NCBI GenBank assembly: GCA_965247015.1
Contig: CBDFGG010000002.1
Location: 186,001-250,000 of the forward strand
From: JAIXWP01 sp965247015
GTDB lineage: Bacteria; Bacteroidota; Bacteroidia; Flavobacteriales_D; Sanyastnellaceae
Direction: 5' to 3'
DNA length: 64,000 bases
Below, piece by piece: positions 51,007-60,500 of the stretch. A program made the translations under genes and the position numbers. Every line of letters begins with the position of its first letter. Position 1 is the stretch's first letter. The notes under the pieces are model-generated. The model searched no databases. It was not told the origin of the DNA and worked only from the letters and a program-made list of their open reading frames with translations.

Positions 51007-52293
51007 ATGAGCAATACAAGCACGCCACAAGCAGAATTGAAGGTTTCCAAAATGGCTGAAAATCTTATAGGTTCTGAAATCATCAAATTGGCTGGAGAGA
51101 TCAGAGAGCTCATTGCCAAAGGGGAGCGCATCTATAACTTCACCATCGGAGATTTTGATCCAAAAGTTTTTCCAATTCCAGCTGAGCTGAAAGAGGAGAT
51201 TATTCAAGCATATATCAACGATGAAACAAACTATCCTGCGGCAGACGGTATGGCCGAATTGCGTAAGGAAGTAGCTAAGCTTATCAAGAATGGTCAGGGC
51301 CTTACTTATGCCGAGAATGAAATACTTATCGCAGGTGGCGCTCGTCCTATCATTTATGCGATCTATCAAGCATTGGTAGATCCTACAGATGTGGTCTTAT
51401 TCCCAGTTCCAAGCTGGAACAACAATCACTACACGCACTTGTCTCACGCGCAGCAAGCGTTTGTGGAAACTTTACCAGAAAATAACTTCATGCCAACCGT
51501 TGAAGAGTTGGCACCGCATATTCAAAAGGCAACATTGCTCGCGCTTTGTTCTCCTCTCAATCCGACAGGAACTGTTTTTTCTAAAGAACAATTGGAAGCT
51601 ATCTGTGATATGGTGATCGCTGAAAACCAACGCAGATCAGCGGATGAGAAGCCTTTGTACATTATGTACGATCAAATCTATTGGACACTCACTTACGGTG
51701 AAACGGTTCACTTTGATCCTGTTTCTCTTCGTCCAGAACTTCGTCCATACACGATTTTTGTAGATGGTATTTCTAAATCAATGGCCGCTACTGGTGTTCG
51801 TGTTGGTTGGGCATTTGGTCCGAAGAAGATCATTGACAAAATGAAATCAATCCTCGGTCACGTGGGAGCCTGGTCTCCTAAGGCTGAGCAAATGGCTTCT
51901 GCACGTTTCTTACAAAATGAAACTGCGGTTGAACGTTTCTTAGGTGATTTCAAAAAACAACTAGAAGACCGATTGGTCGGTTTTTATAATGGTATTCAAA
52001 CCCTCAAATCAGAAGGCTTTCAAGTAGATGCCATTGCTCCAATGGCGGCGATTTATCTCACTGTGAAATTTGATTTGAAAGGAAAAACTACTGCTGAAGG
52101 AAATGTCCTCGACACCACAGAAGCGGTTACTAATTATTTATTATCAGAAGCAAAACTCGCAGTAGTTCCATTCTACGCATTTGGTGCTTCTAAGTCTAGT
52201 CCATGGTATCGCCTATCTGTGGGTACTGCTACCATGAATGACGTGACTGAATCTATAGCAAGCCTGAGAGTGGCTTTAAACAAGCTTTCATAA
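51007..52293 (+). CDS. PLP-dependent aminotransferase, class I/II
   Basis: 428 residues. Fold type I landmarks are NYPAADGMAELRKEVAKL, LFPVPSWNNNHY, LCSPLNPTGTVFSKEQLEAI, MYDQIYWTLTYGE and the PLP lysine 257 in VDGISKSMAATGVRVGW. The conserved arginine near the C-terminus is in SPWYRLSVGT. It is probably an aspartate-type aminotransferase; the substrate cannot be fixed from sequence. It is followed 7 bases later by the guanylyltransferase gene. Confidence 0.9.
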   Translation: MSNTSTPQAELKVSKMAENLIGSEIIKLAGEIRELIAKGERIYNFTIGDFDPKVFPIPAELKEEIIQAYINDETNYPAADGMAELRKEVAKLIKNGQGLTYAENEILIAGGARPIIYAIYQALVDPTDVVLFPVPSWNNNHYTHLSHAQQAFVETLPENNFMPTVEELAPHIQKATLLALCSPLNPTGTVFSKEQLEAICDMVIAENQRRSADEKPLYIMYDQIYWTLTYGETVHFDPVSLRPELRPYTIFVDGISKSMAATGVRVGWAFGPKKIIDKMKSILGHVGAWSPKAEQMASARFLQNETAVERFLGDFKKQLEDRLVGFYNGIQTLKSEGFQVDAIAPMAAIYLTVKFDLKGKTTAEGNVLDTTEAVTNYLLSEAKLAVVPFYAFGASKSSPWYRLSVGTATMNDVTESIASLRVALNKLS

Positions 52294-52300
52294 TATTACG

Positions 52301-53389
52301 ATGAATTCAAAAAACTACTGTGTAATCATGGCCGGCGGCGTGGGTTCACGCTTTTGGCCAATGAGCAAAACAGCATTTCCAAAACAATTTCACGATATCC
52401 TCGGTGTAGGTCGTACGTTGATTCAAATGACTTACGATCGATTCTTACCAATCGTGCCCAAGGAGAATATCCTCATCGTAACCAACGAACGATACAAATC
52501 ACTCGTACTTGAACAACTTCCTGATCTAAAACCGGAGCAAGTATTGTGTGAACCTTATATGCGTAATACCGCGCCTTGTGTGGCATACGCAGCTTTTTGG
52601 ATTGCAGATCGCGAGCCGGATGCAAACATCATGGTGGCACCAAGCGATCACTTGATTTTAAACAATGATGAGTTTTTGCGCATCATTGATATCAGCGTAA
52701 AGCAAGCTACTGAAAGCGGAAATCTTGTAACCCTTGGTATCAAGCCAACACGCCCTGACACGGGATATGGCTATATCCAATGGGCGGATGTAAAAGATGC
52801 ATTCGACGGTCGTGTGAAGAAGGTGAAAACATTCACCGAAAAACCAGACATTGAATTGGCAAAAGACTTCCTCGAAAGCGGTGATTTTTACTGGAACTCT
52901 GGAATTTTTATCTGGACGCTTCCTTCGATTCTAAATGCATTTCAAAAATATCTTCCCGATATGTTCAAAGCATTCAGCGATGGTGCTGGAGTGTATGGCA
53001 CATCGGAGGAGCCAGCATTCATCGAGCGAACATACAGTTCTTGCGACAATATTTCCATTGACTACGGTATCATGGAAAAAGCGAAGAATGTGAATGTTAT
53101 TCTTAGCGATTTCGGTTGGAGCGACCTCGGAACATGGGGATCATTGCATACACACCTCGCTCAAGACGACCGTTCAAATGGTGTGGTTGGAAAGAAAGTG
53201 TTGCTTTACCAATGTGCAGATAATGTTGTGAATGTTCCGAATGAGAAGCTGGTGGTGCTACATGGTTTGAATGGCTACATCGTAGTTGATTCAGGCAATA
53301 CGCTTCTTGTTTGCAAGAAGGAAGATGAGCAAAAGATCAAACAATTCGTTAACGATATAAAGATTCAGCTAGGCGAGGAGTACGTATAG
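52301..53389 (+). CDS. Mannose-1-phosphate guanylyltransferase
   Basis: 362 residues. The nucleotidyltransferase signature GGVGSRFWPMSKTAFPKQF begins at residue 12. MVAPSDHLIL and FTEKPDIELAKDFL follow, then WNSGIFIW. It makes GDP-mannose from mannose-1-phosphate and GTP, a precursor for surface polysaccharides and GDP-sugars. It is the single-domain form, without a phosphomannose isomerase domain. It ends 3 bases before the convergent hflX. Confidence 0.94.
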   Translation: MNSKNYCVIMAGGVGSRFWPMSKTAFPKQFHDILGVGRTLIQMTYDRFLPIVPKENILIVTNERYKSLVLEQLPDLKPEQVLCEPYMRNTAPCVAYAAFWIADREPDANIMVAPSDHLILNNDEFLRIIDISVKQATESGNLVTLGIKPTRPDTGYGYIQWADVKDAFDGRVKKVKTFTEKPDIELAKDFLESGDFYWNSGIFIWTLPSILNAFQKYLPDMFKAFSDGAGVYGTSEEPAFIERTYSSCDNISIDYGIMEKAKNVNVILSDFGWSDLGTWGSLHTHLAQDDRSNGVVGKKVLLYQCADNVVNVPNEKLVVLHGLNGYIVVDSGNTLLVCKKEDEQKIKQFVNDIKIQLGEEYV

Positions 53390-53392
53390 TAC

Positions 53393-54622
53393 TTAGGCTT
53401 CCGGATCATCGTAAAGGAAATCATTGAAAGGGAAACGTGTGATGTGTAATTCACGCACGCGATCGTACAATAAATTTCTAAACGAATCAATATTCGATTT
53501 TTCTTGTGCTGAAATGAAAATGACATCCACGTCATTCATTTTTGCCATCCAAGATTTTTTCAATTCTTCTAGCGTAATATTTTCCTTCGTTGCAGGAGTT
53601 AAATCGTCTTCTGCTTTTGGTACGTGTTGATAGGCGTCAATTTTATTGAAAACAATAATGGTCGGTTTATCACCGCTGCCAATCTCGCGCAAAGTCTCGT
53701 TCACCACATTGAAATGATCTTCGAATTGTGGATGAGAAATATCTACAACGTGCACCAATAAATCAGCTTCTCTTGTTTCATCCAATGTGGATTTGAATGA
53801 TTCAATCAATTGGTGGGGAAGCTTGCGAATAAATCCAACAGTATCTGATAGTAGAAAAGGAAGATTTTTCAAAACCACTTTTCGTACCGTTGTGTCCAAT
53901 GTTGCAAAAAGTTTATTCTCTGCGAATACATCTGACTTAGAAAGCACATTCATGATGGTGCTTTTTCCAACGTTGGTGTATCCCACCAAAGCCACACGCA
54001 CCAAGGCTCCGCGATTTCCGCGCTGAATGGCCTTTTGCTTGTCAATTTCTTTTAGTTCTTCTTTCAGGCGTGCAATACGATCGCGCACGATTCGACGGTC
54101 GGTTTCAATTTCTTGTTCCCCAGGACCGCGCATGCCTATACCACCCCGTTGCTTTTCTAAGTGGGTCCACATTCGCGTGAGTCGCGGCAGCATATATTCA
54201 TATTGCGCAAGCTCTACTTGAGTTTTCGCGTGGGCGGTGCGAGCTCGGCTCGCAAAAATGTCAAGAATAAGGTTGTTTCGATCGAGTACTTTCACTCCCT
54301 TGTCTTTGAATTCTTTTTCAAGATTTCGAAGTTGCGATGGAGATAACTCATCATCGAAAATAATCATATCTGGTTTGTGCTCTTCGACGTATTCTTTGAT
54401 TTCATTGAGCTTTCCACTTCCTACAAAAGTGCGGGAATCGGGATGATCCAACGATTGTGTGAATCGTTTTAAACAAACAGCATTGGCCGTCAACGCTAAG
54501 AAGGCCAACTCGTCCAAATATTCTTCTAGTAAATCTCTAGATTGTTGTTTTGTGATGATACCTACGAGGACGCAAGTTTCTTGCTTCTTCGCGGTTTCAA
54601 ATAATTGATTTTTCTTCTGCAC
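53393..54622 (-). CDS. hflX: GTPase HflX
   Basis: 409 residues from a GTG at 54622. The N-terminal HflX domain has DELAFLALTANAV and RTFVGSGKLNEIKEYVEEH. A coiled linker with RGGIGMRGPGEQEIETDRRIVRDRI follows, then the GTPase domain with VALVGYTNVGKSTIMNVL (G1), DTVGFIRKLPHQLIESF (G3) and FNKID (G4). HflX splits stalled or hibernating ribosomes. It starts 4 bases after the cytochrome c gene, so it probably shares the promoter at 55442. Confidence 0.95.
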   Translation of the reverse strand: MQKKNQLFETAKKQETCVLVGIITKQQSRDLLEEYLDELAFLALTANAVCLKRFTQSLDHPDSRTFVGSGKLNEIKEYVEEHKPDMIIFDDELSPSQLRNLEKEFKDKGVKVLDRNNLILDIFASRARTAHAKTQVELAQYEYMLPRLTRMWTHLEKQRGGIGMRGPGEQEIETDRRIVRDRIARLKEELKEIDKQKAIQRGNRGALVRVALVGYTNVGKSTIMNVLSKSDVFAENKLFATLDTTVRKVVLKNLPFLLSDTVGFIRKLPHQLIESFKSTLDETREADLLVHVVDISHPQFEDHFNVVNETLREIGSGDKPTIIVFNKIDAYQHVPKAEDDLTPATKENITLEELKKSWMAKMNDVDVIFISAQEKSNIDSFRNLLYDRVRELHITRFPFNDFLYDDPEA

Positions 54623-54626
54623 GATT

Positions 54627-54971
54627 CTATTGAGCGTTCCTTAAATTGATCACGTAGTCTGCGAGATCTGCTATTTCTTGTGTGGATAGCACATCTTTTT
54701 GTGGAGGCATTTTGCCTTTACCAGCAGTGATGATGGCGATCACACCATCTTTGTCGAGCTTGCTAGCTGTGAGATCTGGCGCGCCAGATGCACCAAGTTT
54801 GCCATTTCTGCCATGACAGATAGCGCACTTGCGACCATAGTTTTTTTCTACTAATTCTTTTGTGTCTTCACCAGATGAAGCAACCGAACGTTCGTTCGGT
54901 TGACTCGAGTTTCCACACGCGAAGATCAAGGTTGCAATTCCTGCAACGACTAACATATTTTTTAAATCCAT
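54627..54971 (-). CDS. Small cytochrome c lipoprotein
   Basis: 114 residues. The signal sequence ends in the lipobox-like IFAC with Cys19 as the lipid-bearing residue. One heme site, CAICH at residues 49-53, is followed by NGKLGASGAPDLTAS and the axial methionine 88 in GKMPPQKDVLS. It is a monoheme class I cytochrome, probably tethered in the periplasm as an electron carrier. It overlaps the upstream membrane-protein gene by 10 bases. A copy of the ACCGAA palindrome sits just after the lipobox. Confidence 0.9.
   Translation of the reverse strand: MDLKNMLVVAGIATLIFACGNSSQPNERSVASSGEDTKELVEKNYGRKCAICHGRNGKLGASGAPDLTASKLDKDGVIAIITAGKGKMPPQKDVLSTQEIADLADYVINLRNAQ
54883..54900. repeat. Dispersed palindrome, copy 8
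   Basis: ACCGAA CGTTCG TTCGGT, both arms perfect, in the cytochrome c gene. It is read on the minus strand as P-N-E-R-S-V in the linker after the lipid anchor. Confidence 0.85.
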
Positions 54972-55417
54972 CCGATTCCTAATGCTTTAGCAGCCTCTCT
55001 GAAAGGCCATGGAATTGAAGCGAGAATGAGTAATAATCCTACCAAATAGTAAATGAAAATCATGCGATGCTTCGCCCACTTTTCTGCCTGGCGCTTCGCT
55101 CTTGAATATCCAACAGTAATGAATACCGCAGCAATCACCATTCCTGCAAAGTGCTCTACCACCCAGAAGCGACTTACTGAATTTTTCATCACATCGCCTT
55201 GAGCTATCATTTCAGTGACGTGATCGCCGAAGAAGTACAATGCTAATCCTATGAGGATTTGAAGGTGAACTGAAGCTAATGTAAATAGTGCAAGCTTCTT
55301 TTCAGCATTGGTTACTGGTCGGTACATGCGAATCAAACTGTCCACAATGGTAACCACCAATAGAATTAAAACTACCCAACGCAGAGTAGAGTGAAGATGT
55401 ATAAGGCCTGTGATCAT
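54962..55417 (-). CDS. Four-helix membrane protein, possible cytochrome partner
   Basis: 151 residues with four hydrophobic helices. Histidines occur in or near helices 1-4 (GLIHLHSTLRW, LASVHLQILIGLALYFFGDH, VVEHFAGMVIAAV and KWAKHRMIFIYYLVGL), an arrangement that could bind heme b. Together with the overlapping cytochrome c gene downstream it may form a small membrane electron-transfer unit. The family is not one I can name with confidence. Confidence 0.65.
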   Translation of the reverse strand: MITGLIHLHSTLRWVVLILLVVTIVDSLIRMYRPVTNAEKKLALFTLASVHLQILIGLALYFFGDHVTEMIAQGDVMKNSVSRFWVVEHFAGMVIAAVFITVGYSRAKRQAEKWAKHRMIFIYYLVGLLLILASIPWPFREAAKALGIGWI

Positions 55418-55441
55418 AATAGAGGGTCTTTATTTTAGTGT

Positions 55442-55449
55442 CAAATGTA
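55442..55449 (-). promoter_or_regulatory. -7 promoter element for the cytochrome-hflX unit
   Basis: On the minus strand this reads TACATTTG (TAnnTTTG), 24 bases before the ATG at 55417. Confidence 0.55.
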
Positions 55450-55463
55450 GTGAAGGTCAGTGA

Positions 55464-55811
55464 TTAGTTGGCGCTAATAGGCACGTTGGGCTGAGGATGC
55501 TCATGGATAATTTCCAGCACGGTTCGGAATGCAGCAAATTTTCCCTGAAAGCGCTGATTATGGTCGGCCTGCAAGGCAGGAGCGCACTCGTTTTGGTAGG
55601 TGAGCAAATCAGCCATGCTATTACAGATATACTGAATCGCGTAGGTTTTGCCTCCTTCTTCCTCAAGATCTTGCACGCGGCAAATTCGATTTTGTAAAAA
55701 ATAGCCCGTTCGCATCACGTCGGGTATATGTGTCTCTTTCATCCAAGCAAGCCATTCTTTTTCAACCTCCGGATTGATGCTTACGGTCACATTGTATAAC
55801 ACTTTATTCAT
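55464..55811 (-). CDS. DUF4286 family protein
   Basis: 115 residues. The start NKVLYNVTVSINPEVEKEWLAWMKETHIPDVMRTGYF matches the DUF4286 family, which has a ferredoxin-like dimeric alpha/beta fold. YAIQYICNSMADLLTYQNECAPAL and RFQGKFAAFRTVLEII follow. The function is unknown; it is a cytoplasmic protein. Confidence 0.88.
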   Translation of the reverse strand: MNKVLYNVTVSINPEVEKEWLAWMKETHIPDVMRTGYFLQNRICRVQDLEEEGGKTYAIQYICNSMADLLTYQNECAPALQADHNQRFQGKFAAFRTVLEIIHEHPQPNVPISAN

Positions 55812-55952
55812 TCTGATTCTCTTTCACGGTAAAGGTAAATAACTTTTTCCAAGGGCCGCATTGGTCATTTCAGCCGGAGAAGTGGTCATTTCACATTTGT
55901 TAAAACCTTTGAGTTCAAAGGCTGTTCTAATTTTACCGTATAATTTTTATTG

Positions 55953-56981
55953 ATGTTAAAGATTTTTGGTAAAAACCCTCGAGGTACACATAAAGAAACC
56001 CTGATGATCTCCACCCAGCACAATGGGAAGTCGTTTCAAAATATTTCTGAAACGATCATGCTCACCAAGGAGGCGACCCCGTGGAAAATGATGAAGAATT
56101 ATGCGAGTAAACCAAAAGACTTTACACCCTCTCGAGCTTTGCCGTCCGTCAAGTTAGATTTGAAGAAGTCTCCTATCGGAGCTCCAGCATTGCATTGGTT
56201 TGGGCATTCATCTTATCTCTTAAAAATAGATGAGAAAAATATTTTGGTGGATCCTGTTTTTTCGAACAGTGCAGCTCCTGTTTCTTTTATGGTAAAAGCC
56301 TTTGAAGGAAGCAATGCCTACGCAGTTGAGGATCTTCCTGTGATTGATCTGTTAATCCTTACACATGATCATTACGATCATTTGGACTACAAGACCTTGG
56401 TTGCACTTAAGCCAAGGGTGAAAAAAATTGTATGCAGTATGGGGCTCTCTGCTCACTTGACGCATTGGGGATTTAATAAAACGGATATCACAGAACTCGA
56501 TTGGTGGCAATCGCACGAATGGCTGAGTTTCAAAATAACAGCAACTCCAGCCCGACACTTCTCAGGAAGAGGCTTGGTGAGAGCACAAACGCTTTGGAGT
56601 TCTTTTGTTTTGCAATCATCCACACATCGCATTTTTATTGGAGGTGATTCAGGATATGATGGATTCTTCAAAGAAATCGGAGAAAAATTCGGCCCATTTG
56701 ATTTAGCCATTTTGGAATGCGGTCAGTACAATGCGCTATGGCCATTGATACACATGCAGCCAGAGCTGACTGTTCAAGCAGCGTTTGATTTAGGAGCGAA
56801 GTTGACACTCCCTGTTCATTGGGGAAAATTCGCATTGGCTTTCCATCCTTGGAAAGAGCCGATTCAAAGATTTGTTGTAGAGGCAAAGGCGAAGGGTCTG
56901 CGCTACACCACACCGATGATAGGAGAGCGCATGATTTTAGGGGAAATTGAACCGACGAGAGATTGGTATTCTGAGTATTGA
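55953..56981 (+). CDS. Metallo-beta-lactamase fold hydrolase (NAPE-PLD/UlaG-like)
   Basis: 342 residues from the ATG at 55953. The zinc-binding motif is LTHDHYDHLD. Other features are WFGHSSYLLKIDEKNILVDPVFS before it, ATPARHFSGRGL, then IFIGGDSGYDG and LPVHWGKFALAFHPW at the end. This is the pattern of the NAPE-PLD-like/UlaG-like branch, which cleaves phosphodiester or lactone bonds. The substrate is unknown. The gene stands alone; its stop is adjacent to the stop of the next gene on the other strand. Confidence 0.9.
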   Translation: MLKIFGKNPRGTHKETLMISTQHNGKSFQNISETIMLTKEATPWKMMKNYASKPKDFTPSRALPSVKLDLKKSPIGAPALHWFGHSSYLLKIDEKNILVDPVFSNSAAPVSFMVKAFEGSNAYAVEDLPVIDLLILTHDHYDHLDYKTLVALKPRVKKIVCSMGLSAHLTHWGFNKTDITELDWWQSHEWLSFKITATPARHFSGRGLVRAQTLWSSFVLQSSTHRIFIGGDSGYDGFFKEIGEKFGPFDLAILECGQYNALWPLIHMQPELTVQAAFDLGAKLTLPVHWGKFALAFHPWKEPIQRFVVEAKAKGLRYTTPMIGERMILGEIEPTRDWYSEY

Positions 56982-57323
56982 TTATTTCTTCACGAACTTC
57001 GATTGCTTTCGATGATGGCGATGAATCAAGGTAATAGAATAAGGTCCGGGCTCTAGAGATTTTACATCGACGAAAGCTTGATGGAATCCGGGTTTCACAC
57101 TGGCATCAATATATTCTTTCATCACTTGTCCTTCCTCATCTACCACACGGATGATGATGTCGCCTAGTTCTTTATTGGCAAATTTTACCACCATAAAATC
57201 TTGAACCGTACCTAGATCGTCGCCGATCAGGAAAATGGTGCTGTCATTATTAAGTGGTGCCGAAATTGCAACAGCCGGAGAAGCCGTTACCAAAAGGAGG
57301 AGTAAAAGGACATTTCGTAACAC
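56982..57323 (-). CDS. Small secreted beta-rich protein of unknown function
   Basis: About 113 residues. There is no ATG; the start is a GTG at 57323 or a TTG at 57341, and both give a signal peptide ending VTASPAVA. The mature part (VQDFMVVKFANKELGDIIIRVVDEEGQVMKEY, then SLEPGPYSITLIHRHHRKQSKFVKK) looks like a small immunoglobulin-like sandwich similar in outline to T9SS sorting domains. The protein is little more than that domain, with no cargo. The function is unknown. Confidence 0.6.
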   Translation of the reverse strand: MLRNVLLLLLLVTASPAVAISAPLNNDSTIFLIGDDLGTVQDFMVVKFANKELGDIIIRVVDEEGQVMKEYIDASVKPGFHQAFVDVKSLEPGPYSITLIHRHHRKQSKFVKK

Positions 57324-57379
57324 GGGGCAATATAGAAACAATTAGCAAAATCCCGTATGATATGGAGAATTAGATCCAT

Positions 57380-57412
57380 AAAAAACGGCTGTCCTAAGAC
57401 AGCCGCTTTTTT
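57380..57412. terminator. Terminator downstream of the helicase-nuclease gene
   Basis: CGGCTGTC (57386..57393) pairs with GACAGCCG (57398..57405) around CTAA, flanked by an A-run and a T-run, so it can work in both directions. It lies about 160 bases after the helicase stop. The stretch 57413..57569 has no convincing gene. Confidence 0.8.
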
Positions 57413-57569
57413 GCACTCGCTTTACAGTCTGGGCTACTTCCTTCACCCACTGTAGCTTCGTAAATATCTTTTAGAATAATTTTCTTTACCGAAGATACGT
57501 GGATTCTTTTCAAACGATGCACTTTGTAGTGTGCAAACAAAGGCAATTTTATACGCGTCTATCCAACGA

Positions 57570-60500
57570 CTAAATCACTTCTTCAACCGTCATAGTAGGC
57601 GTATAAACCAAGTAGCCCTTCACTTTTTTACCGCTTATTTTTTCTACCTCTAGCACATAATTTTTTACTTGTAAATGATGTTTTTGCGATGGAGCTCCGG
57701 TCTTAAAATCGATAACATCCCATTCATTTTCAGAAATAATTATTCGGTCAGGGCGTATAGGATGGCCGTTAGGGAGAATGATTTCTTGTTCATTATACAT
57801 CTCCACTTCTGCGCTGAACCATTTACGAAGAAGCTCGTGATCTACGATACGACGAAGCTCGGCAGCGATGTCTTCTCTTTGGCTTTGCTGTATGGTTGGG
57901 AATTTTGGTAAGATCAATTGAATAGCACGTGGAATATCCACGGGCGTTTTGATCATCGATAAACATTCATGAATCACGGTTCCAAGCATGCGTTGTTCTT
58001 GCTGCGAAATAATTTTGTCTTTCAAAAAGGTATAGCGCAACTGAACCGAATGAATATTCGGTTTCAAGGATCCGTCAATTTCTTTTGTCACAAGCGGCTG
58101 ATGCTTTTTACCGACAGGACCCTGTTTTTCTCCCATGCTAAAAACTCCATTACTTGAAGTCATTTTGCTTTCCGCGAAGGCCATAATAAATTTAGACGTG
58201 GCGTCCACATTTCGATCTTGTTCGATGATGATGTATAATTGTTCCTCAGGTCGTGTGGTGGCGACATAGCAGAGGTTAATCTGGTCCAAAGCACTGTTCT
58301 CAATATCGGCAATCATCCCTTCAGTCATGCCTTCTTCTACTTTGTTTTTTCCTTGAGAATAAAGAATTTTTTCAATGCCCAGTTCTTCTTTGTTCACATC
58401 CAACCAAAGGGTGCGGGCTGGATCCTTTGTTCCGAACCGCGGGTATATCACTACCGGAAACTGAAGCCCCTTGCTCTTGTGAATAGTCATGATATTGACC
58501 TTTTGGTTGCTTTCTTGTGAAGAGGTGTAGAGGGTATGTTGGCGCTCTTCCCACCACTCGGTCACTTGCTGCAAACTCAAATCTTTCTGCGTCGAAAGAC
58601 GCGTTAAGTGATCCATTAAAAATTCGACAAACGGATCTTTTGTAAGTCCAAAACAGGTGATAATACTCTCCGCAATTTCAATGGGCGAGCGGAGTAATCC
58701 TATCTCCAGCGCTGCTGGATAATAGGCCTCTAGAAAGCGCTGAATGTCGGGTAGGAGTGTTCGATCGTGCGGAATCGTATATGATTCCACTAGTTTTTTC
58801 AACTCGAATTTTTCAGGATAAAGAACGCACAGGTTTTGCCAAATGCTCACGTTCGAATACAAATGATCCGGTTGGCACAAGAAGCGGATATAGGCCATGA
58901 TGAGTTTCACTTTTGCAGAATTGCTCAAGAGAAAACTTTCTCGAGTGACCACTTCGATACCCACTTCCAACAGTGCTTTGGCAATAGGGCCTGCTTCTTT
59001 TCCAGCCTTGCGAGTGAGGATGGCAATGTCTCCTGGAAGATAGCCTTGGTCCAAAACCGAACGAACGTTCGATACAATATCTTGTATAAATAAATCTCTT
59101 ATATTACCTTCTTTACTTGCTGAAATTTTCACCTCCACATACCCCGTTCGATCTCTCTTTTCTTCTTGAGTTTGATCTTCATATACTTTTTGGATAAAAG
59201 ACATACTGGGATCGCTTTGCACAAAATCGAAGAAGGAGTTATTGAATGATATGATGTTTTTAGCACTTCGATAATTGGCGCTCAAAATTCCTTTTTCATA
59301 ATTGTGTTGAAGCGCTTGTTTACGCTCTGGTGGATGGTTTCCGAGGAGTTCGGGTAAAGAAACAAATTGTTCTGCTTTACCATTTCTCCAACGATAGATG
59401 GCTTGTTTTCCATCACCTACGATCAAATTGAAACTGCCTTTTGAAAGTGCGTTTTCAATCAAGGGAAGAAAATTATTCCATTGCATTCCAGAAGTATCTT
59501 GGAACTCATCAAACAAAATATGATTGTAACGCTCGCCTACACGCTCGTAGATAAACGGTGCAGGACTATCATTAACGATTTCATTGATGATGGTTTGAAA
59601 ATCATTGATGAGGATGGTGTTTTCTTCTTCCTTGATTTGTTGTGCAATGGTGGAGAGACGCGCGAGCATGCCCATCGAATAAACAACCTTTACGGCCGCA
59701 CGCTTCAGTTGCACCGCCTTCATTTCATCGGAAGTAAACAACTCGACCATCGTGGTACGATATGCTTCGAGTTGTTCCTCTATCTCTTGAATCCGCGCTG
59801 TGGCGTCTTTGTTTCCCGATTTACTCCACCAGCGACTCGTATTGCCTGCGGGGTTTGTAAAGCGTGAGCCCATGTCAAAGTTGTCATCAGCAAATTTGAA
59901 AAAGACAGATACAGCACCGCTCTTACCATAGGTAAAATCGCTTATTTCTAAATTTTTTGAGCGAATAAGTTCGACTGCAGCTAATGCAGGAGCTTTTATT
60001 TTTTCATCAAAAACAGCAATGTCTTTTTTGAGTTTTTGTTGTAGTGCTCTGAAGTCTTGCAATGAAAGGTGTTCCAAAGTGGGAAGCACATCCTTCGCAT
60101 CTTCATTGTAGAGTTGTCGGCTCACGTCTTCTAGTGCGGCGCGCACCTTCATGCCTTTTTCATCTTCGTAATTTTCGAGGGTGAATTGTTGCAAATAGGT
60201 CGTAAGTTCTTCATCCGACCCAATGGCGTCAAGACAGGCATCCACAATTTTTTCCGAAAAAGCATTGGTATCCATCTCGATGTTGAAATCGGGATGCAAG
60301 CGAAGATCGCGCGCAAATGAACGGACAATCTTATGTGTGAAACTGTCGATGGTCGATATGGCGATCAGCCCATAGTTGTGGAGCATGTGCACGAGGCATT
60401 GTCTCGCGCGGTGTTCCAGCTCATGAGGCTGGAGTTGGAGGGCTTGAGCAATTTCATTGAAGAGCCCTTTTTTACTTTCCTCCAAGTTCTTGGCATCGCT

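Noticed and set aside
57394..57546. Possible 50-residue basic ORF on the minus strand, after the helicase-nuclease gene
   Set aside because: It has only TTG or GTG starts, no recognisable motif, and its stop codon falls in the loop of the terminator hairpin. It is more likely chance.
57731..57748. A further candidate copy of the ACCGAA palindrome
   Set aside because: One arm (TTCGGT) and the spacer TAATTA fit, but the other arm has four mismatches, so it was not counted.
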